From Hoeflea_A sp965216535 (GTDB taxonomy: Bacteria > Pseudomonadota > Alphaproteobacteria > Rhizobiales > Rhizobiaceae): a stretch of 64,000 nt of DNA. A program made the position numbers and the translations under genes. This document shows positions 27,782 to 35,578 of the stretch, piece after piece (position 1 is the first letter of the stretch; the number at the start of each line of letters is the position of its first letter). The stretch spans positions 7,378,001 through 7,442,000 of the forward strand of contig OZ244175.1 of assembly GCA_965216535.1 (NCBI GenBank). The letters run 5' to 3'. The notes beneath the pieces are model-generated. The model was not told the origin of the DNA. It did not search any database and saw only the letters and a program-made list of their open reading frames with translations.

Positions 27782-29413
27782 ATGCGGCAGGAACGCTGCG
27801 ATGTGCTGGTGGTCGGCGCCGGTCCGGTTGGCCTGGTCGCCGGCATCGATCTGGCGCAACGCGGGGTCGATGTCATGGTGGTCGACCGCCGCGAAACCTT
27901 CGATCCGCTGACGGTTCGCTGCAATCACATTGCTGCCCGCACCATGGAAACATTTCGACGTCTCGGTCTCGCCGAAGACGTCCGGGCGGCCGGGTTTCGT
28001 GACGATTTTCCGCATGATGTGGCCATCCGGCTGACCGGCACCGGCGAGGAGATGGCGCGCATTCGCATTCCCGGCCGCAAGGGTCGCCGTACCGGTGAAC
28101 GCGGACCCGATACCGATTGGCCGACGCCGGAGCCGCCGCACCGGATGAACCAGATTTTTCTGGAGCCGGTGATGCAGGCACATGCCGAACGCACCGATGG
28201 GCTGCGCCTGAACCTCGGTCACGACGTCACCGACCTTCGCGAGCAGGAGGACAGCGTGACGGCAACCGTCCGCACGGCGGACGACGAAACCCGCGAAATC
28301 GTCTGCCAGTATCTGATCGGCTGCGACGGCGGAAGCTCGCTCGTGCGCAAGCGCATCGGAGCTCGGCTGACCGGAGACGAGGTGGTTCAGCGGGTGCAAT
28401 CCAGCTTCATCCACGCGCCAGGGCTGACCGCCGCCATGCAAGGTGGCGAAGCCTGGAGCATGTTGTGCATCAATCCGCGACGCTCGGGCACGATCTACAC
28501 GATCGACAACGATGACCGGTTCCTGGTTCATAACTATCTGCGACCAGGCGAAGACGATTTCGATGCGGTCGACCGGGACGCCTGCCTGCGTACCATACTG
28601 GGTGTGGGCGAGGACTTCCGCTACACCATGCTGCGGGTGGAAGACTGGATCGGCCGCCGGCTGGTCGCAGACAAGATCCGCGAGGGCCGCGTGTTTCTCG
28701 CCGGCGACGCGGCGCATATCTGGGTGCCCATGGGCGGCTACGGCATGAATGCCGGTATTGCCGATGCCGCGTGCCTGAGCTGGCAAGTTGCCGCGCGGCT
28801 TGCGGGTTGGGGCGGCCCGGCCATGCTCGACGCCTATAGCGCGGAACGGCTGCTGATCACCGAACAGGTGTCGCATTTCGCCATGCGCACCGCCGAGACC
28901 ATGATCCGCAATCGTGCCGCGGTGCCGCCGGACCTGGAAGACGACACGCCCGAAGGCGATGCGGCGCGAGCAAAATTCGGCCAAAGCAGCCGCGACCTGA
29001 ATGTCCCGCAATATTGCTGTGCCGGTCTGAATTTCGGGTACTTCTACGACCGCTCGCCCATCATCGTGCATGACGGTGAATCGGCACCGGCCTATTCCAT
29101 GGGCGGATACACACCATCCACCGTACCCGGCTGCCGCATGCCGCACGTGTTTCTGCCGGACGGAGCGTCGCTCTACGACCGGCTCGGACCCGACTACACG
29201 CTGGTGCGCGTCGGCGGCGGAAGCGGCGGTGAGACGCTAAAACGGGAAGCCGATGCTGCGGGTGTTCCGATGAAGGTGATCGACGTTCCGGCGTCACCGG
29301 AGCACGATCGCGCCCTCATTCTGGTCCGCCCCGATCAGCACATCGCCTGGCGAGGCAATGCCGATCCGGACGATCCGCAGACTGTGCTCGCCACGATCAG
29401 TGGTCATGTTTGA
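27782..29413 (+). CDS. FAD-dependent aromatic-type monooxygenase
   Basis: 543 residues, same family as the divergent gene but clearly a different paralogue. FAD fingerprint VLVVGAGPVGLVAGIDLAQRG, GCDGGSSLVRKRIG near residue 180, and the second FAD site GDAAHIWVPMGGYGMNAGIADA near residue 308. GGAGGAG lies just before the ATG. The presence of two paralogues on one control region suggests consecutive hydroxylations of one aromatic or polyketide-like substrate, or two related substrates. No ring-cleavage gene is nearby on the plus side, where an insertion sequence interrupts the region. Confidence 0.9.
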   Translation: MRQERCDVLVVGAGPVGLVAGIDLAQRGVDVMVVDRRETFDPLTVRCNHIAARTMETFRRLGLAEDVRAAGFRDDFPHDVAIRLTGTGEEMARIRIPGRKGRRTGERGPDTDWPTPEPPHRMNQIFLEPVMQAHAERTDGLRLNLGHDVTDLREQEDSVTATVRTADDETREIVCQYLIGCDGGSSLVRKRIGARLTGDEVVQRVQSSFIHAPGLTAAMQGGEAWSMLCINPRRSGTIYTIDNDDRFLVHNYLRPGEDDFDAVDRDACLRTILGVGEDFRYTMLRVEDWIGRRLVADKIREGRVFLAGDAAHIWVPMGGYGMNAGIADAACLSWQVAARLAGWGGPAMLDAYSAERLLITEQVSHFAMRTAETMIRNRAAVPPDLEDDTPEGDAARAKFGQSSRDLNVPQYCCAGLNFGYFYDRSPIIVHDGESAPAYSMGGYTPSTVPGCRMPHVFLPDGASLYDRLGPDYTLVRVGGGSGGETLKREADAAGVPMKVIDVPASPEHDRALILVRPDQHIAWRGNADPDDPQTVLATISGHV

Positions 29414-29541
29414 CGCGTGTTCGTTGCCGGGCATCGCGCCGGTGGACGCAGAGCAGTGCCAGAATTTTGGGACAGTTTACTTAATTCCCCACCGATTCAA
29501 ATGAACTCAGTGGCTTGAATGGAATTAAGTAAACTGTCCTC
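29414..29541. other. intergenic stretch with long inverted repeat, flanking the insertion sequence
   Basis: A perfect 19-bp inverted repeat, GGACAGTTTACTTAATTCC (29470-29488) and its complement at 29521-29539, brackets a 32-base loop. Inside the loop CCAC/GTGG and ATTCAA/TTGAAT can pair further. The right arm ends two bases before the insertion-sequence terminal repeat, so the structure is next to the integration site. No gene was seen. Confidence 0.75.
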
Positions 29542-29555
29542 TATGGACGCCCCCG

Positions 29556-29789
29556 TGATTGCAAGCGTTTTTGTTGATGTTGGCGGGGTCGGGTTTGCAG
29601 TCATCTATCCGGCCTTTGAAGTCGCGGTTGATGACCGCTGGCCCTGATGGAAATCCGAGGATCGACGCCTCTACACCGAAACGGGCTCGAAGCCCGGACA
29701 GTTTAACAGGTTTGGCCGATCCCGGTTGACCCTGTCATGCCATCACATCAACTACCCTCGCAATCAATCTGCTTCACTCGTGTAGACTG
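29556..29789 (-). ncRNA. putative bridge/seek RNA region in the right end of the IS1111-type element
   Basis: Non-coding sequence downstream of the transposase. IS110-family elements encode a structured RNA that pairs with target and donor DNA; in the IS1111 subgroup it lies in this place. Read in transposase sense, GTGATGG (29746-29740) equals the target flank upstream of the element (30900-30894). TAAACTGTCC (29705-29696) is the complement of the flank beyond the other end. Between them ACAGG (29735-29731) can pair with CCTGT (29710-29706). A GGGCTCGAAGCCC hairpin is at 29683-29695. RNA ends are not determined. Confidence 0.6.
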
Positions 29790-30821
29790 CTATGCAGCAG
29801 CCTGTGCCCGCGGCCGATAGGCCTCCTCGCGGCGCAGCAGCGCCCAGACAATGCGTGCGGTCTTGTTAGCGGTGGCCACCAGAACCACATTGGTCGGCCG
29901 TCGGTTCAGCATCGCCTGCTGCCATTGCGATCGATATCCCTTGCGCCTCCGGCTCCAGCGCAGATCGGCCCGGGCACCATGCACCAGCAACCGCCTCAAA
30001 TAGCGGTCGCCACGCTTCGAAATACGCCCTAACTGCTCCTTGCCGCCGCTTGAGTTCTGCTTCGGCACAAGGCCCAGATAAGCTGCAAACTGGCGAGCCG
30101 AGTGAAACTGGGACGCATCACCAACCGTCGCAACAAGCGCAGTAGCCGTGATCACGCCGACACCGGGGATCGTTTCCAGCCGGCGACTGGCCGCATTCGA
30201 GCGATGCCAGGCATGAAGCCGCCTCTCAAGTCGAGAGATGCCGACCTGAACCTGGCGCAGCTGTGCGACCTGGATCCCCAGTACCTCTCGCGCCAACTGC
30301 GGAAGTCGCTCGTCCTTCTCGTCCTCGATGATGGCAATGAGCTCTTTCACATGGCTCGGGCCCTTGGCCACAACAAGTCCGAACTCGGCGCAGTGGCCGC
30401 GCAGTGCATTGATCAGCATGGTGCGCTGACGCACCAGCAATTCCCGACCCCGATGCACCATCAGCACCGCCTGCTGATCCGTGCTCTTGAGCGGTGCAAA
30501 CCGCATCGTCGGACGCTGAACCGCCTCACAGATCGCTTCCGCGTCAGCGGCATCGTTCTTGTTGGTCTTCACAAACGGCTTCACGAACTGCGGCGCAAGA
30601 AGCCGAACCTCATGGCCTTGCGATTGCAGCAATCGGCCCCAATAATGCGCACCGGAACTGGCCTCCAGCGCAACAATGCACGGTGACAACTTGCTGAAGA
30701 ACTCTTCAACCTGCGACCGACGCAGCTTCCGCTTCAAAACCGCTCTGCCCGAGGCATCAACGCAATGAACCTGGAAAATCGACTTTGCTAAATCCAGCCC
30801 AACGGCAATAATGGCTGACAT
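29790..30821 (-). CDS. IS110-family transposase
   Basis: 343 residues. The N-terminal RuvC-like DEDD nuclease part shows D10 (GLDLAK), E53 (ALEAS), D90 and D93 (NDAADAEAI). The C-terminal transposase_20 domain has IPGVGVITATALVA and NSSGGKEQLGRISKRGDRYLRR, which includes the conserved serine region used for strand exchange. The gene is intact and full length, so the element may be active. Confidence 0.95.
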   Translation of the reverse strand: MSAIIAVGLDLAKSIFQVHCVDASGRAVLKRKLRRSQVEEFFSKLSPCIVALEASSGAHYWGRLLQSQGHEVRLLAPQFVKPFVKTNKNDAADAEAICEAVQRPTMRFAPLKSTDQQAVLMVHRGRELLVRQRTMLINALRGHCAEFGLVVAKGPSHVKELIAIIEDEKDERLPQLAREVLGIQVAQLRQVQVGISRLERRLHAWHRSNAASRRLETIPGVGVITATALVATVGDASQFHSARQFAAYLGLVPKQNSSGGKEQLGRISKRGDRYLRRLLVHGARADLRWSRRRKGYRSQWQQAMLNRRPTNVVLVATANKTARIVWALLRREEAYRPRAQAAA

Positions 30822-30940
30822 GGACGTCTCCTCTTACTGGATCGACACGACAACCCAGTATGGCTCAATCTGAAGCCGGCGGGGGCGTCCATACCATCAC
30901 CAAAATTGCAGTCTCCACCATTTGCTGCCTGTTGAACAAC

Positions 30941-31435
30941 TCAGCAGCACCTGCACTTTTCCAGGATCTCATCGACCACCCGTTCTATGGGCATGGTCGC
31001 ATCGATCACGACACCGGATTTCGGGACACCCTCGCCCGTCGCATGCAGGCGCTCGACAAATTGCCGCTCCGCGGGTCTGCCTCCCCATTCGGTTTCCGGC
31101 CGTTCGGCAAGCCGTCTGGTCAATGTTTCCAAATCGACTTCCAGAACAAAGACCGAATCGAACAGGTCGATGAAGCCGGCGAAATTTCGTGAGCCACCGC
31201 AGAAGAATGTTTCCGCGTGGCTCCTGTCGGCGATCAGCGCGCGAACACGGTCCACATTCCAGATGTGATGCTCATGGGTAAATCCATCAAGCGGTTGCCC
31301 CGTCGTCGGATCGCCCTGGTAGGCCAACTCTCTGTCGCCGTTTATGGCGTGATGACCGCGCCGCTGCAGCTCACGGCACACCGAGGTCTTGCCGGTGCCT
31401 GAAAGGCCCTCAATCAGGGTGTTTCTGTTGCCCAT
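30941..31435 (-). CDS. P-loop NTPase, small kinase-like
   Basis: 164 residues. A Walker A motif LIEGLSGTGKTS is at residues 7-18. A lid-like Arg-rich stretch and AETFFCGGSRNF follow, the layout of adenylate/shikimate/gluconate-type kinases and related AAA_18-like proteins. The substrate is unknown. The gene begins near 31435 and ends 48 bases from the insertion sequence, so the element lies just downstream and has not cut the coding sequence. Confidence 0.75.
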   Translation of the reverse strand: MGNRNTLIEGLSGTGKTSVCRELQRRGHHAINGDRELAYQGDPTTGQPLDGFTHEHHIWNVDRVRALIADRSHAETFFCGGSRNFAGFIDLFDSVFVLEVDLETLTRRLAERPETEWGGRPAERQFVERLHATGEGVPKSGVVIDATMPIERVVDEILEKCRCC

Positions 31436-31571
31436 TGCCTCCGCTCATGCCGGTGATGGGGTGATGCCTCCGGCGCTTTGCGTTCCTTGACCGCAAACTG
31501 GTTTTCGATAGTGTCTCGGTTGCCGACGCCCAACTGTCTTCAATTATTCCAGGCCTTACAGGACGAGCAAA

Positions 31572-31976
31572 ATGATCTTCACGCAAGAGGAATTCGAAGC
31601 TTACGAAGACCAGTTCAACAACGCGACCGACAAGAGCGCATTCTTTGATCGATATTACGATCCCGAAGCGGAGTTCATTCATCCCTACAAGGGCACGTTC
31701 AAAGGCAAAGATCAGCTTGTCGGCTTCTGGAACTCGGGCAAGAATTCGGGTCATGACGGCATCCATGAAATCCTGCACCTGAAGAATTTCGTCTCCGTCG
31801 AAAACAAGCTTGCCGTCGAACTCGACTGCGAATGGCGCTGTTTCCAAGACACCGATTATCTCGGGCCGCGCAAGGCCGGCGACGTTTTCTGGGGCCATTG
31901 TGCAGCCTTCTACGACATCAAGGACGGCAAGTTCCTCAAGGTCTTCATCTACCTCAACCTGGCGAACTCCGAATGA
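31572..31976 (+). CDS. NTF2-like (SnoaL-type) family protein
   Basis: 134 residues with the cone-shaped NTF2 fold pattern: a helix with YEDQFNNATDKSAFFDRYYDPEAEFIHP, then KGKDQLVGFW, then long strands (NKLAVELDCEWRCF). Such small proteins are isomerases, cyclases or hydratases, or binding subunits. It overlaps the next gene by four bases (ATGA at 31973), so the two are translationally coupled and probably work on one compound. Confidence 0.75.
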   Translation: MIFTQEEFEAYEDQFNNATDKSAFFDRYYDPEAEFIHPYKGTFKGKDQLVGFWNSGKNSGHDGIHEILHLKNFVSVENKLAVELDCEWRCFQDTDYLGPRKAGDVFWGHCAAFYDIKDGKFLKVFIYLNLANSE

Positions 31977-33334
31977 CGCCGCTGTTTGAAGAGCGGCTCT
32001 CCCGCCTTGCCCTCGATATCCTCAACACCCCGATCGACGGCGACACCGCCCACATCCTGAAACGCAACATTCTCGATTCCTATGCCGGCATCTGCGGGTC
32101 AATGTATGACACGGACATGCTCGGCAAGTTCGACCGCATGATCGACATCGCGCCGGTCGAGAATAGTGTTCCCGTCTGGGGAACGGGCAAGGGCGGAACC
32201 CATGCCGATGCGATCTTCCTGAACACCATCCTCGGGCGACGCAGCGATCTGCTCAACACTTACTTTTCGCCCAATAACATGGGCGTCGCGCACCCGTCGG
32301 ACAACGTGTCCCTAATCCTGACGCTGGCGGACTGGCTCGGCAAATCCGGCCAGGACGTCCTTGAGCTGACCCACGTGGCCTATATGCTGGCTGGCATCTT
32401 CTCCGATTATTATTTCCCGGAATCGGTGGAGTACGATCACGACGCCGCGGCCCTGTTCTACACCACGGTGATCATCGGCTGCGCGCTGGGGCTCGATGCC
32501 GATGAACTGACCAATGCCCAGCGCATTGCCGGCGGCATGGGCCTTGACACCAATCAGTCGGCCCGTGACCGCGTGACCGACTGGAAGCATTGCACCTACG
32601 CATCCTGTGCCCTGCGCGGCCTGTTTGCCGTGAAGATGGCGAAGGCCGGCATTGAAGGTCCCTACAAGATCTATCAGGGCACGGCAGGCGTGGACCGTTT
32701 CTTCCCACACGCGGACGACATGTTCGGATTGAAGCCGGACCTGGCTTCGGTGGTGTTCAAACGCTGGCCGGCGCTGGTGTTCTGCCAGACACCGATCGAT
32801 GTCGCACTCGATCTGGCACCGAAGATCGGCGATCCGGCATCGATCGCGAAAATAGACGTCAGCACCTATGCCATGTGCAATGACATCGCGGCCGGCGAGA
32901 CCGCCTGGCAACCGGACAGCCGCGCCGGGCGCACCCATTCCCTTCCCTACTGCGTGGCCGCCGTGCTGGCCAAAGGGTCTGTCGACTATCATGATTTCGA
33001 CGAACCCTATGCGAACGATCCCACCCTGAACGCGCTGATGCCGAAAGTCAGCGTCTCCGAAGACCCGGCCATCACCGCTGCCTTTCCGGCCAAGTCGGCC
33101 TGCACCATCACGGTCACCCGAACCGACGGAACAACGGAGACGGCTTCTCGCGACTGCCCGCGCGGTGATCCGGCCGATCCGATGAGCAATGATGAGATCG
33201 AAGACAAGCTGCGGACCTATTTCTTCTTTGCGAATGGCAACGAAGCTGCGGACGTCATCAACCGGGTGGCGCATCTGGAACAGCAGACGGACATCAAGAC
33301 TCTCGTGGCGCCGCTGAAAGGTCGGCGGATCTGA
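31973..33334 (+). CDS. MmgE/PrpD family protein
   Basis: 453 residues starting at the ATG in ATGA shared with the preceding stop. The family includes 2-methylcitrate dehydratase, cis-aconitate decarboxylase and iminodisuccinate epimerase, all acting on small polycarboxylates. The N-terminal all-helical domain and the later ADLAPKIGDP / YAMCNDIAAG alpha-beta part fit the family in length and order. The coupled NTF2-like gene suggests a two-protein catabolic step. The exact substrate is unknown. Confidence 0.8.
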   Translation: MTPLFEERLSRLALDILNTPIDGDTAHILKRNILDSYAGICGSMYDTDMLGKFDRMIDIAPVENSVPVWGTGKGGTHADAIFLNTILGRRSDLLNTYFSPNNMGVAHPSDNVSLILTLADWLGKSGQDVLELTHVAYMLAGIFSDYYFPESVEYDHDAAALFYTTVIIGCALGLDADELTNAQRIAGGMGLDTNQSARDRVTDWKHCTYASCALRGLFAVKMAKAGIEGPYKIYQGTAGVDRFFPHADDMFGLKPDLASVVFKRWPALVFCQTPIDVALDLAPKIGDPASIAKIDVSTYAMCNDIAAGETAWQPDSRAGRTHSLPYCVAAVLAKGSVDYHDFDEPYANDPTLNALMPKVSVSEDPAITAAFPAKSACTITVTRTDGTTETASRDCPRGDPADPMSNDEIEDKLRTYFFFANGNEAADVINRVAHLEQQTDIKTLVAPLKGRRI

Positions 33335-33366
33335 TACGCCGGTCCATCGGCCCGTTCCGGACTGGC

Positions 33367-34392
33367 TCAGGTCAATGCACCGAACCCCCAACCCGCCAGC
33401 ATTGATCCGATGACCGCCAGCGCGAGGTAGAGAAGAAACGGCTTGATCCGCAGGACCGGGAAGATTGCCATTGCGCCCCAGATGCTGACCACGCCGCCCG
33501 AGACCAGGAACGCCATCGCCGCACCACTTGACATTCCGTGCTCCAGAAGCGCACGGGTCAGAGGCAGCGCCGCGTAGCCGTCGATGTAAGCCGGTCCTCC
33601 GACGATCACGGCCAACGGTATCGCAAAGGGGCTGTCCTTTCCGACGTAAGAGGCAACAGCATCCGGCTCCAGCCAGGCGTTCAGCAGGTACTCGGCGGCA
33701 AAGGCCGGGGTCAGCACGAGCAGGATCAGGCGCGTCATCGACCAGCAGTCGCGAAGAAAGCGCGACCGCCGCGAAGCGTCGCGCCAGATGCGCGGATCGA
33801 AATCCTGTTGCTGCGAGCCGCAGGTTCCGCCGCCCAGTGATCCGACGATCCGGTTCGATCGCAATGGTGAGACTGCCCAGGCCTTGCGGACAAAAAGCGC
33901 GGTCACGGCGCCGCCGAAGAGGCCAAGCCCGATGGCGGCCAGTGTCTTGCCGACGGCATATTCCCAGCCCAGAGTCGCCACCGTCGCCGACAGCATGGCC
34001 GGTCCGGTGATCGGCGACGCCAGCCAGAACGCCATGACAGGCGGCAGGGGAACACCGGCCGCAAGGAGCCCTGCCATCAGCGGCAGCACGGTTACTCCGC
34101 AAACGGGCAGCAAGGCTCCGACAACGGTTGCCGCCACAACGGTCTGCACCATTCGACCGTGGAACACCGCGGCAACACGATCGCCTGCCCCGCTGGCTGT
34201 GATCCATGCCGCAAGCAGAATGCCCGGGATGACGAGCGGTGTGACATGGATCATGCCCCACACCACGAAGGTCGCGGTGTCGAGGACGAATCCAGGACGC
34301 CAGACGAAGAGCAGGATCAGCGCCAAGACCAGAAGCAAAGTCGCGTGGACTGGTCTAAAGCGGGCCGTGTGTATGATCTGCGAAACCGACAT
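33367..34392 (-). CDS. permease of the ArsP (DUF318) family
   Basis: 341 residues from the ATG at 34392, which has a GGAGG ribosome site; the frame is open to 34524. Eight or so hydrophobic helices and two inverted half-repeats, each with a loop like GVTVLPLMAGLLAAGVPLPPVMAFWLASPITGP and later GGPAYIDGYAALPLTRALLEHGMSSGAAMAFL. These permeases export trivalent organoarsenicals or other anions, but no arsenic genes are here. It is divergent from a LysR regulator, likely its controller. Confidence 0.82.
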   Translation of the reverse strand: MSVSQIIHTARFRPVHATLLLVLALILLFVWRPGFVLDTATFVVWGMIHVTPLVIPGILLAAWITASGAGDRVAAVFHGRMVQTVVAATVVGALLPVCGVTVLPLMAGLLAAGVPLPPVMAFWLASPITGPAMLSATVATLGWEYAVGKTLAAIGLGLFGGAVTALFVRKAWAVSPLRSNRIVGSLGGGTCGSQQQDFDPRIWRDASRRSRFLRDCWSMTRLILLVLTPAFAAEYLLNAWLEPDAVASYVGKDSPFAIPLAVIVGGPAYIDGYAALPLTRALLEHGMSSGAAMAFLVSGGVVSIWGAMAIFPVLRIKPFLLYLALAVIGSMLAGWGFGALT

Positions 34393-34404
34393 GTCGCCTC
34401 CATT

Positions 34405-34452
34405 GCCCTGTGCTGGGCCCTGTGCTGGGCCCGGTGATGGGCCTTGTGCTGG
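34405..34452. repeat. four 12-bp tandem repeats in the permease leader
   Basis: Units GCCCTGTGCTGG, GCCCTGTGCTGG, GCCCGGTGATGG and GCCTTGTGCTGG follow each other without spacing. They lie 13 bases upstream of the permease start. If translation began further out they would encode a Pro-Ala-Gln-Gly repeat. Confidence 0.85.
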
Positions 34453-34477
34453 AAATATGGAGCCTCGACAGCTATTT

Positions 34478-34496
34478 GAGAAACGAGTAATTTCTC
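34478..34496. promoter_or_regulatory. candidate LysR-type operator
   Basis: Inverted repeat GAGAAA-N7-TTTCTC lies 27 bases before the LysR start and between the two divergent genes. The dyad fits the T-N11-A shape of LysR regulator sites. Confidence 0.45.
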
Positions 34497-34522
34497 TATC
34501 AGCCATCGGAATTTCAGGTAGC

Positions 34523-35368
34523 ATGACTCAGCATCTCAACAGCGACCACCTGCGCACCTTCCTGGCGATCCACGAAGCCGGCAGCGTCACCGGGGGCGCT
34601 GCTCTGATCGGGCGCTCGCAATCGGCAACCAGCCTGCAGATCAGGCAACTTGAGGACACGGTGGGAAAGCCGCTCTTTCATCGCCACGGTCGCGGCGTCA
34701 GTCTGACCGCTTCGGGCGAGACGCTCTATCCGGTTGCCCGCCGGGTTGTTCGTTCGCTGGACGCCACGCTGGCGGAGCTGCGCGGCGGCGGGTTGAAAGG
34801 CAAGCTACGGATCGGCATGCCGGACGATCACAGCCGATCGGACCTGGCGAACATCGTCGCGGATTTCGCGGCGCGCCATCCGGATGTCGAGCTGGAGGTC
34901 AACTGCGCGCTCGGCGTTGGCTTTGCAACCGCCCTGCAGTCGGGCGCCCTGGACCTTGCCGTGCACGAAGTTGCGGAGCCCGACGCGAAGCAGCAAATCC
35001 TGCGCGAAAGCAGCCTTGTCTGGATGTGTGGCCAGCATCGCGACTTCGCCGAGACTGACGTGCTGCCCATTGCCGTGTTCGAACGCGACTGCTGGTGGCG
35101 CGATCTCGCCGTTTCAAGCCTGGAAGAGGTCGGCAGGCCCCATCAGATCATCTTCACCAGCGAAAGCACGATCGGAGTTCGCGCGGCCGCGAAGGCAGGG
35201 TTCGCCGCTGCCCTGCTTGACGCGGACGAGGATACCGATGGGCTGCGCCGCATGCCGGAACTGCCACATCGATATCCGACCTATCTCGTTCTTCAGAAGG
35301 CTCAGGATGCCAAGGGACCGATCGTGCAAGCGATGTGCGACGCGGTGTTGAGAGCATTTGCCGTATAG
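34523..35368 (+). CDS. LysR family transcriptional regulator
   Basis: 281 residues from the ATG at 34523. The N-terminal winged helix-turn-helix has FLAIHEAGSVTGGAALIGRSQSATSLQIRQLEDTVGKPLFHR. The rest is a periplasmic-binding-protein-like effector domain. It is divergent from the ArsP-type permease gene and probably controls it and itself through the shared region. The ligand is unknown. Confidence 0.9.
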   Translation: MTQHLNSDHLRTFLAIHEAGSVTGGAALIGRSQSATSLQIRQLEDTVGKPLFHRHGRGVSLTASGETLYPVARRVVRSLDATLAELRGGGLKGKLRIGMPDDHSRSDLANIVADFAARHPDVELEVNCALGVGFATALQSGALDLAVHEVAEPDAKQQILRESSLVWMCGQHRDFAETDVLPIAVFERDCWWRDLAVSSLEEVGRPHQIIFTSESTIGVRAAAKAGFAAALLDADEDTDGLRRMPELPHRYPTYLVLQKAQDAKGPIVQAMCDAVLRAFAV

Positions 35369-35480
35369 TGTGTTTCCCGTGCCGCTTCGATTGTTTCGGG
35401 GTGACAAACATCGGGAATCCGGTGCGGCCGCCCTGGCTCTTCGTCCATTTGACAGAGCGAAATTCGCTTCCTATTGTTCC

Positions 35481-35509
35481 TTGACACGTTTTTTACGCGC
35501 GTAAATATC
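35481..35509 (+). promoter_or_regulatory. promoter and operator of the polyol regulator gene
   Basis: TTGACA at 35481-35486 is a strong -35 box, with an A/T-rich -10 region around 35503-35509. The perfect palindrome TTTACGCGCGTAAA (35492-35505) lies between and over these elements, so binding would block RNA polymerase: autoregulation by the LacI-family protein encoded just downstream. Confidence 0.75.
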
Positions 35510-35578
35510 AAAAGTTATCCCGCCAAGGAATAGCATTGGAATTGTCTCACGCAGATTCGCTGTGAAAGGGTCATTGGT

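Larger units (their letters stand above)
29542..30893 (-). mobile_element. IS110-family insertion sequence, IS1111-type
   Basis: The element is bounded by a perfect 14-bp inverted repeat, TATGGACGCCCCCG at 29542-29555 and its complement at 30880-30893, about 1.35 kb apart, with one DEDD transposase between. No flanking duplication is visible, as expected for this family. The non-coding part downstream of the transposase is long (about 248 bases) and the upstream part short (about 72 bases), the arrangement of the IS1111 subgroup, whose inverted repeats lie just inside the true ends. Exact ends may be a few bases further out. Confidence 0.88.

Noticed and set aside
32312..34261. 649-codon minus-strand frame opposite the MmgE/PrpD gene and permease
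   Set aside because: It crosses two well-supported genes and has no domain character.
34403..34460. Possible CRISPR-like repeat array
   Set aside because: The units are 12 bp, contiguous and without spacers; it is a simple tandem repeat.
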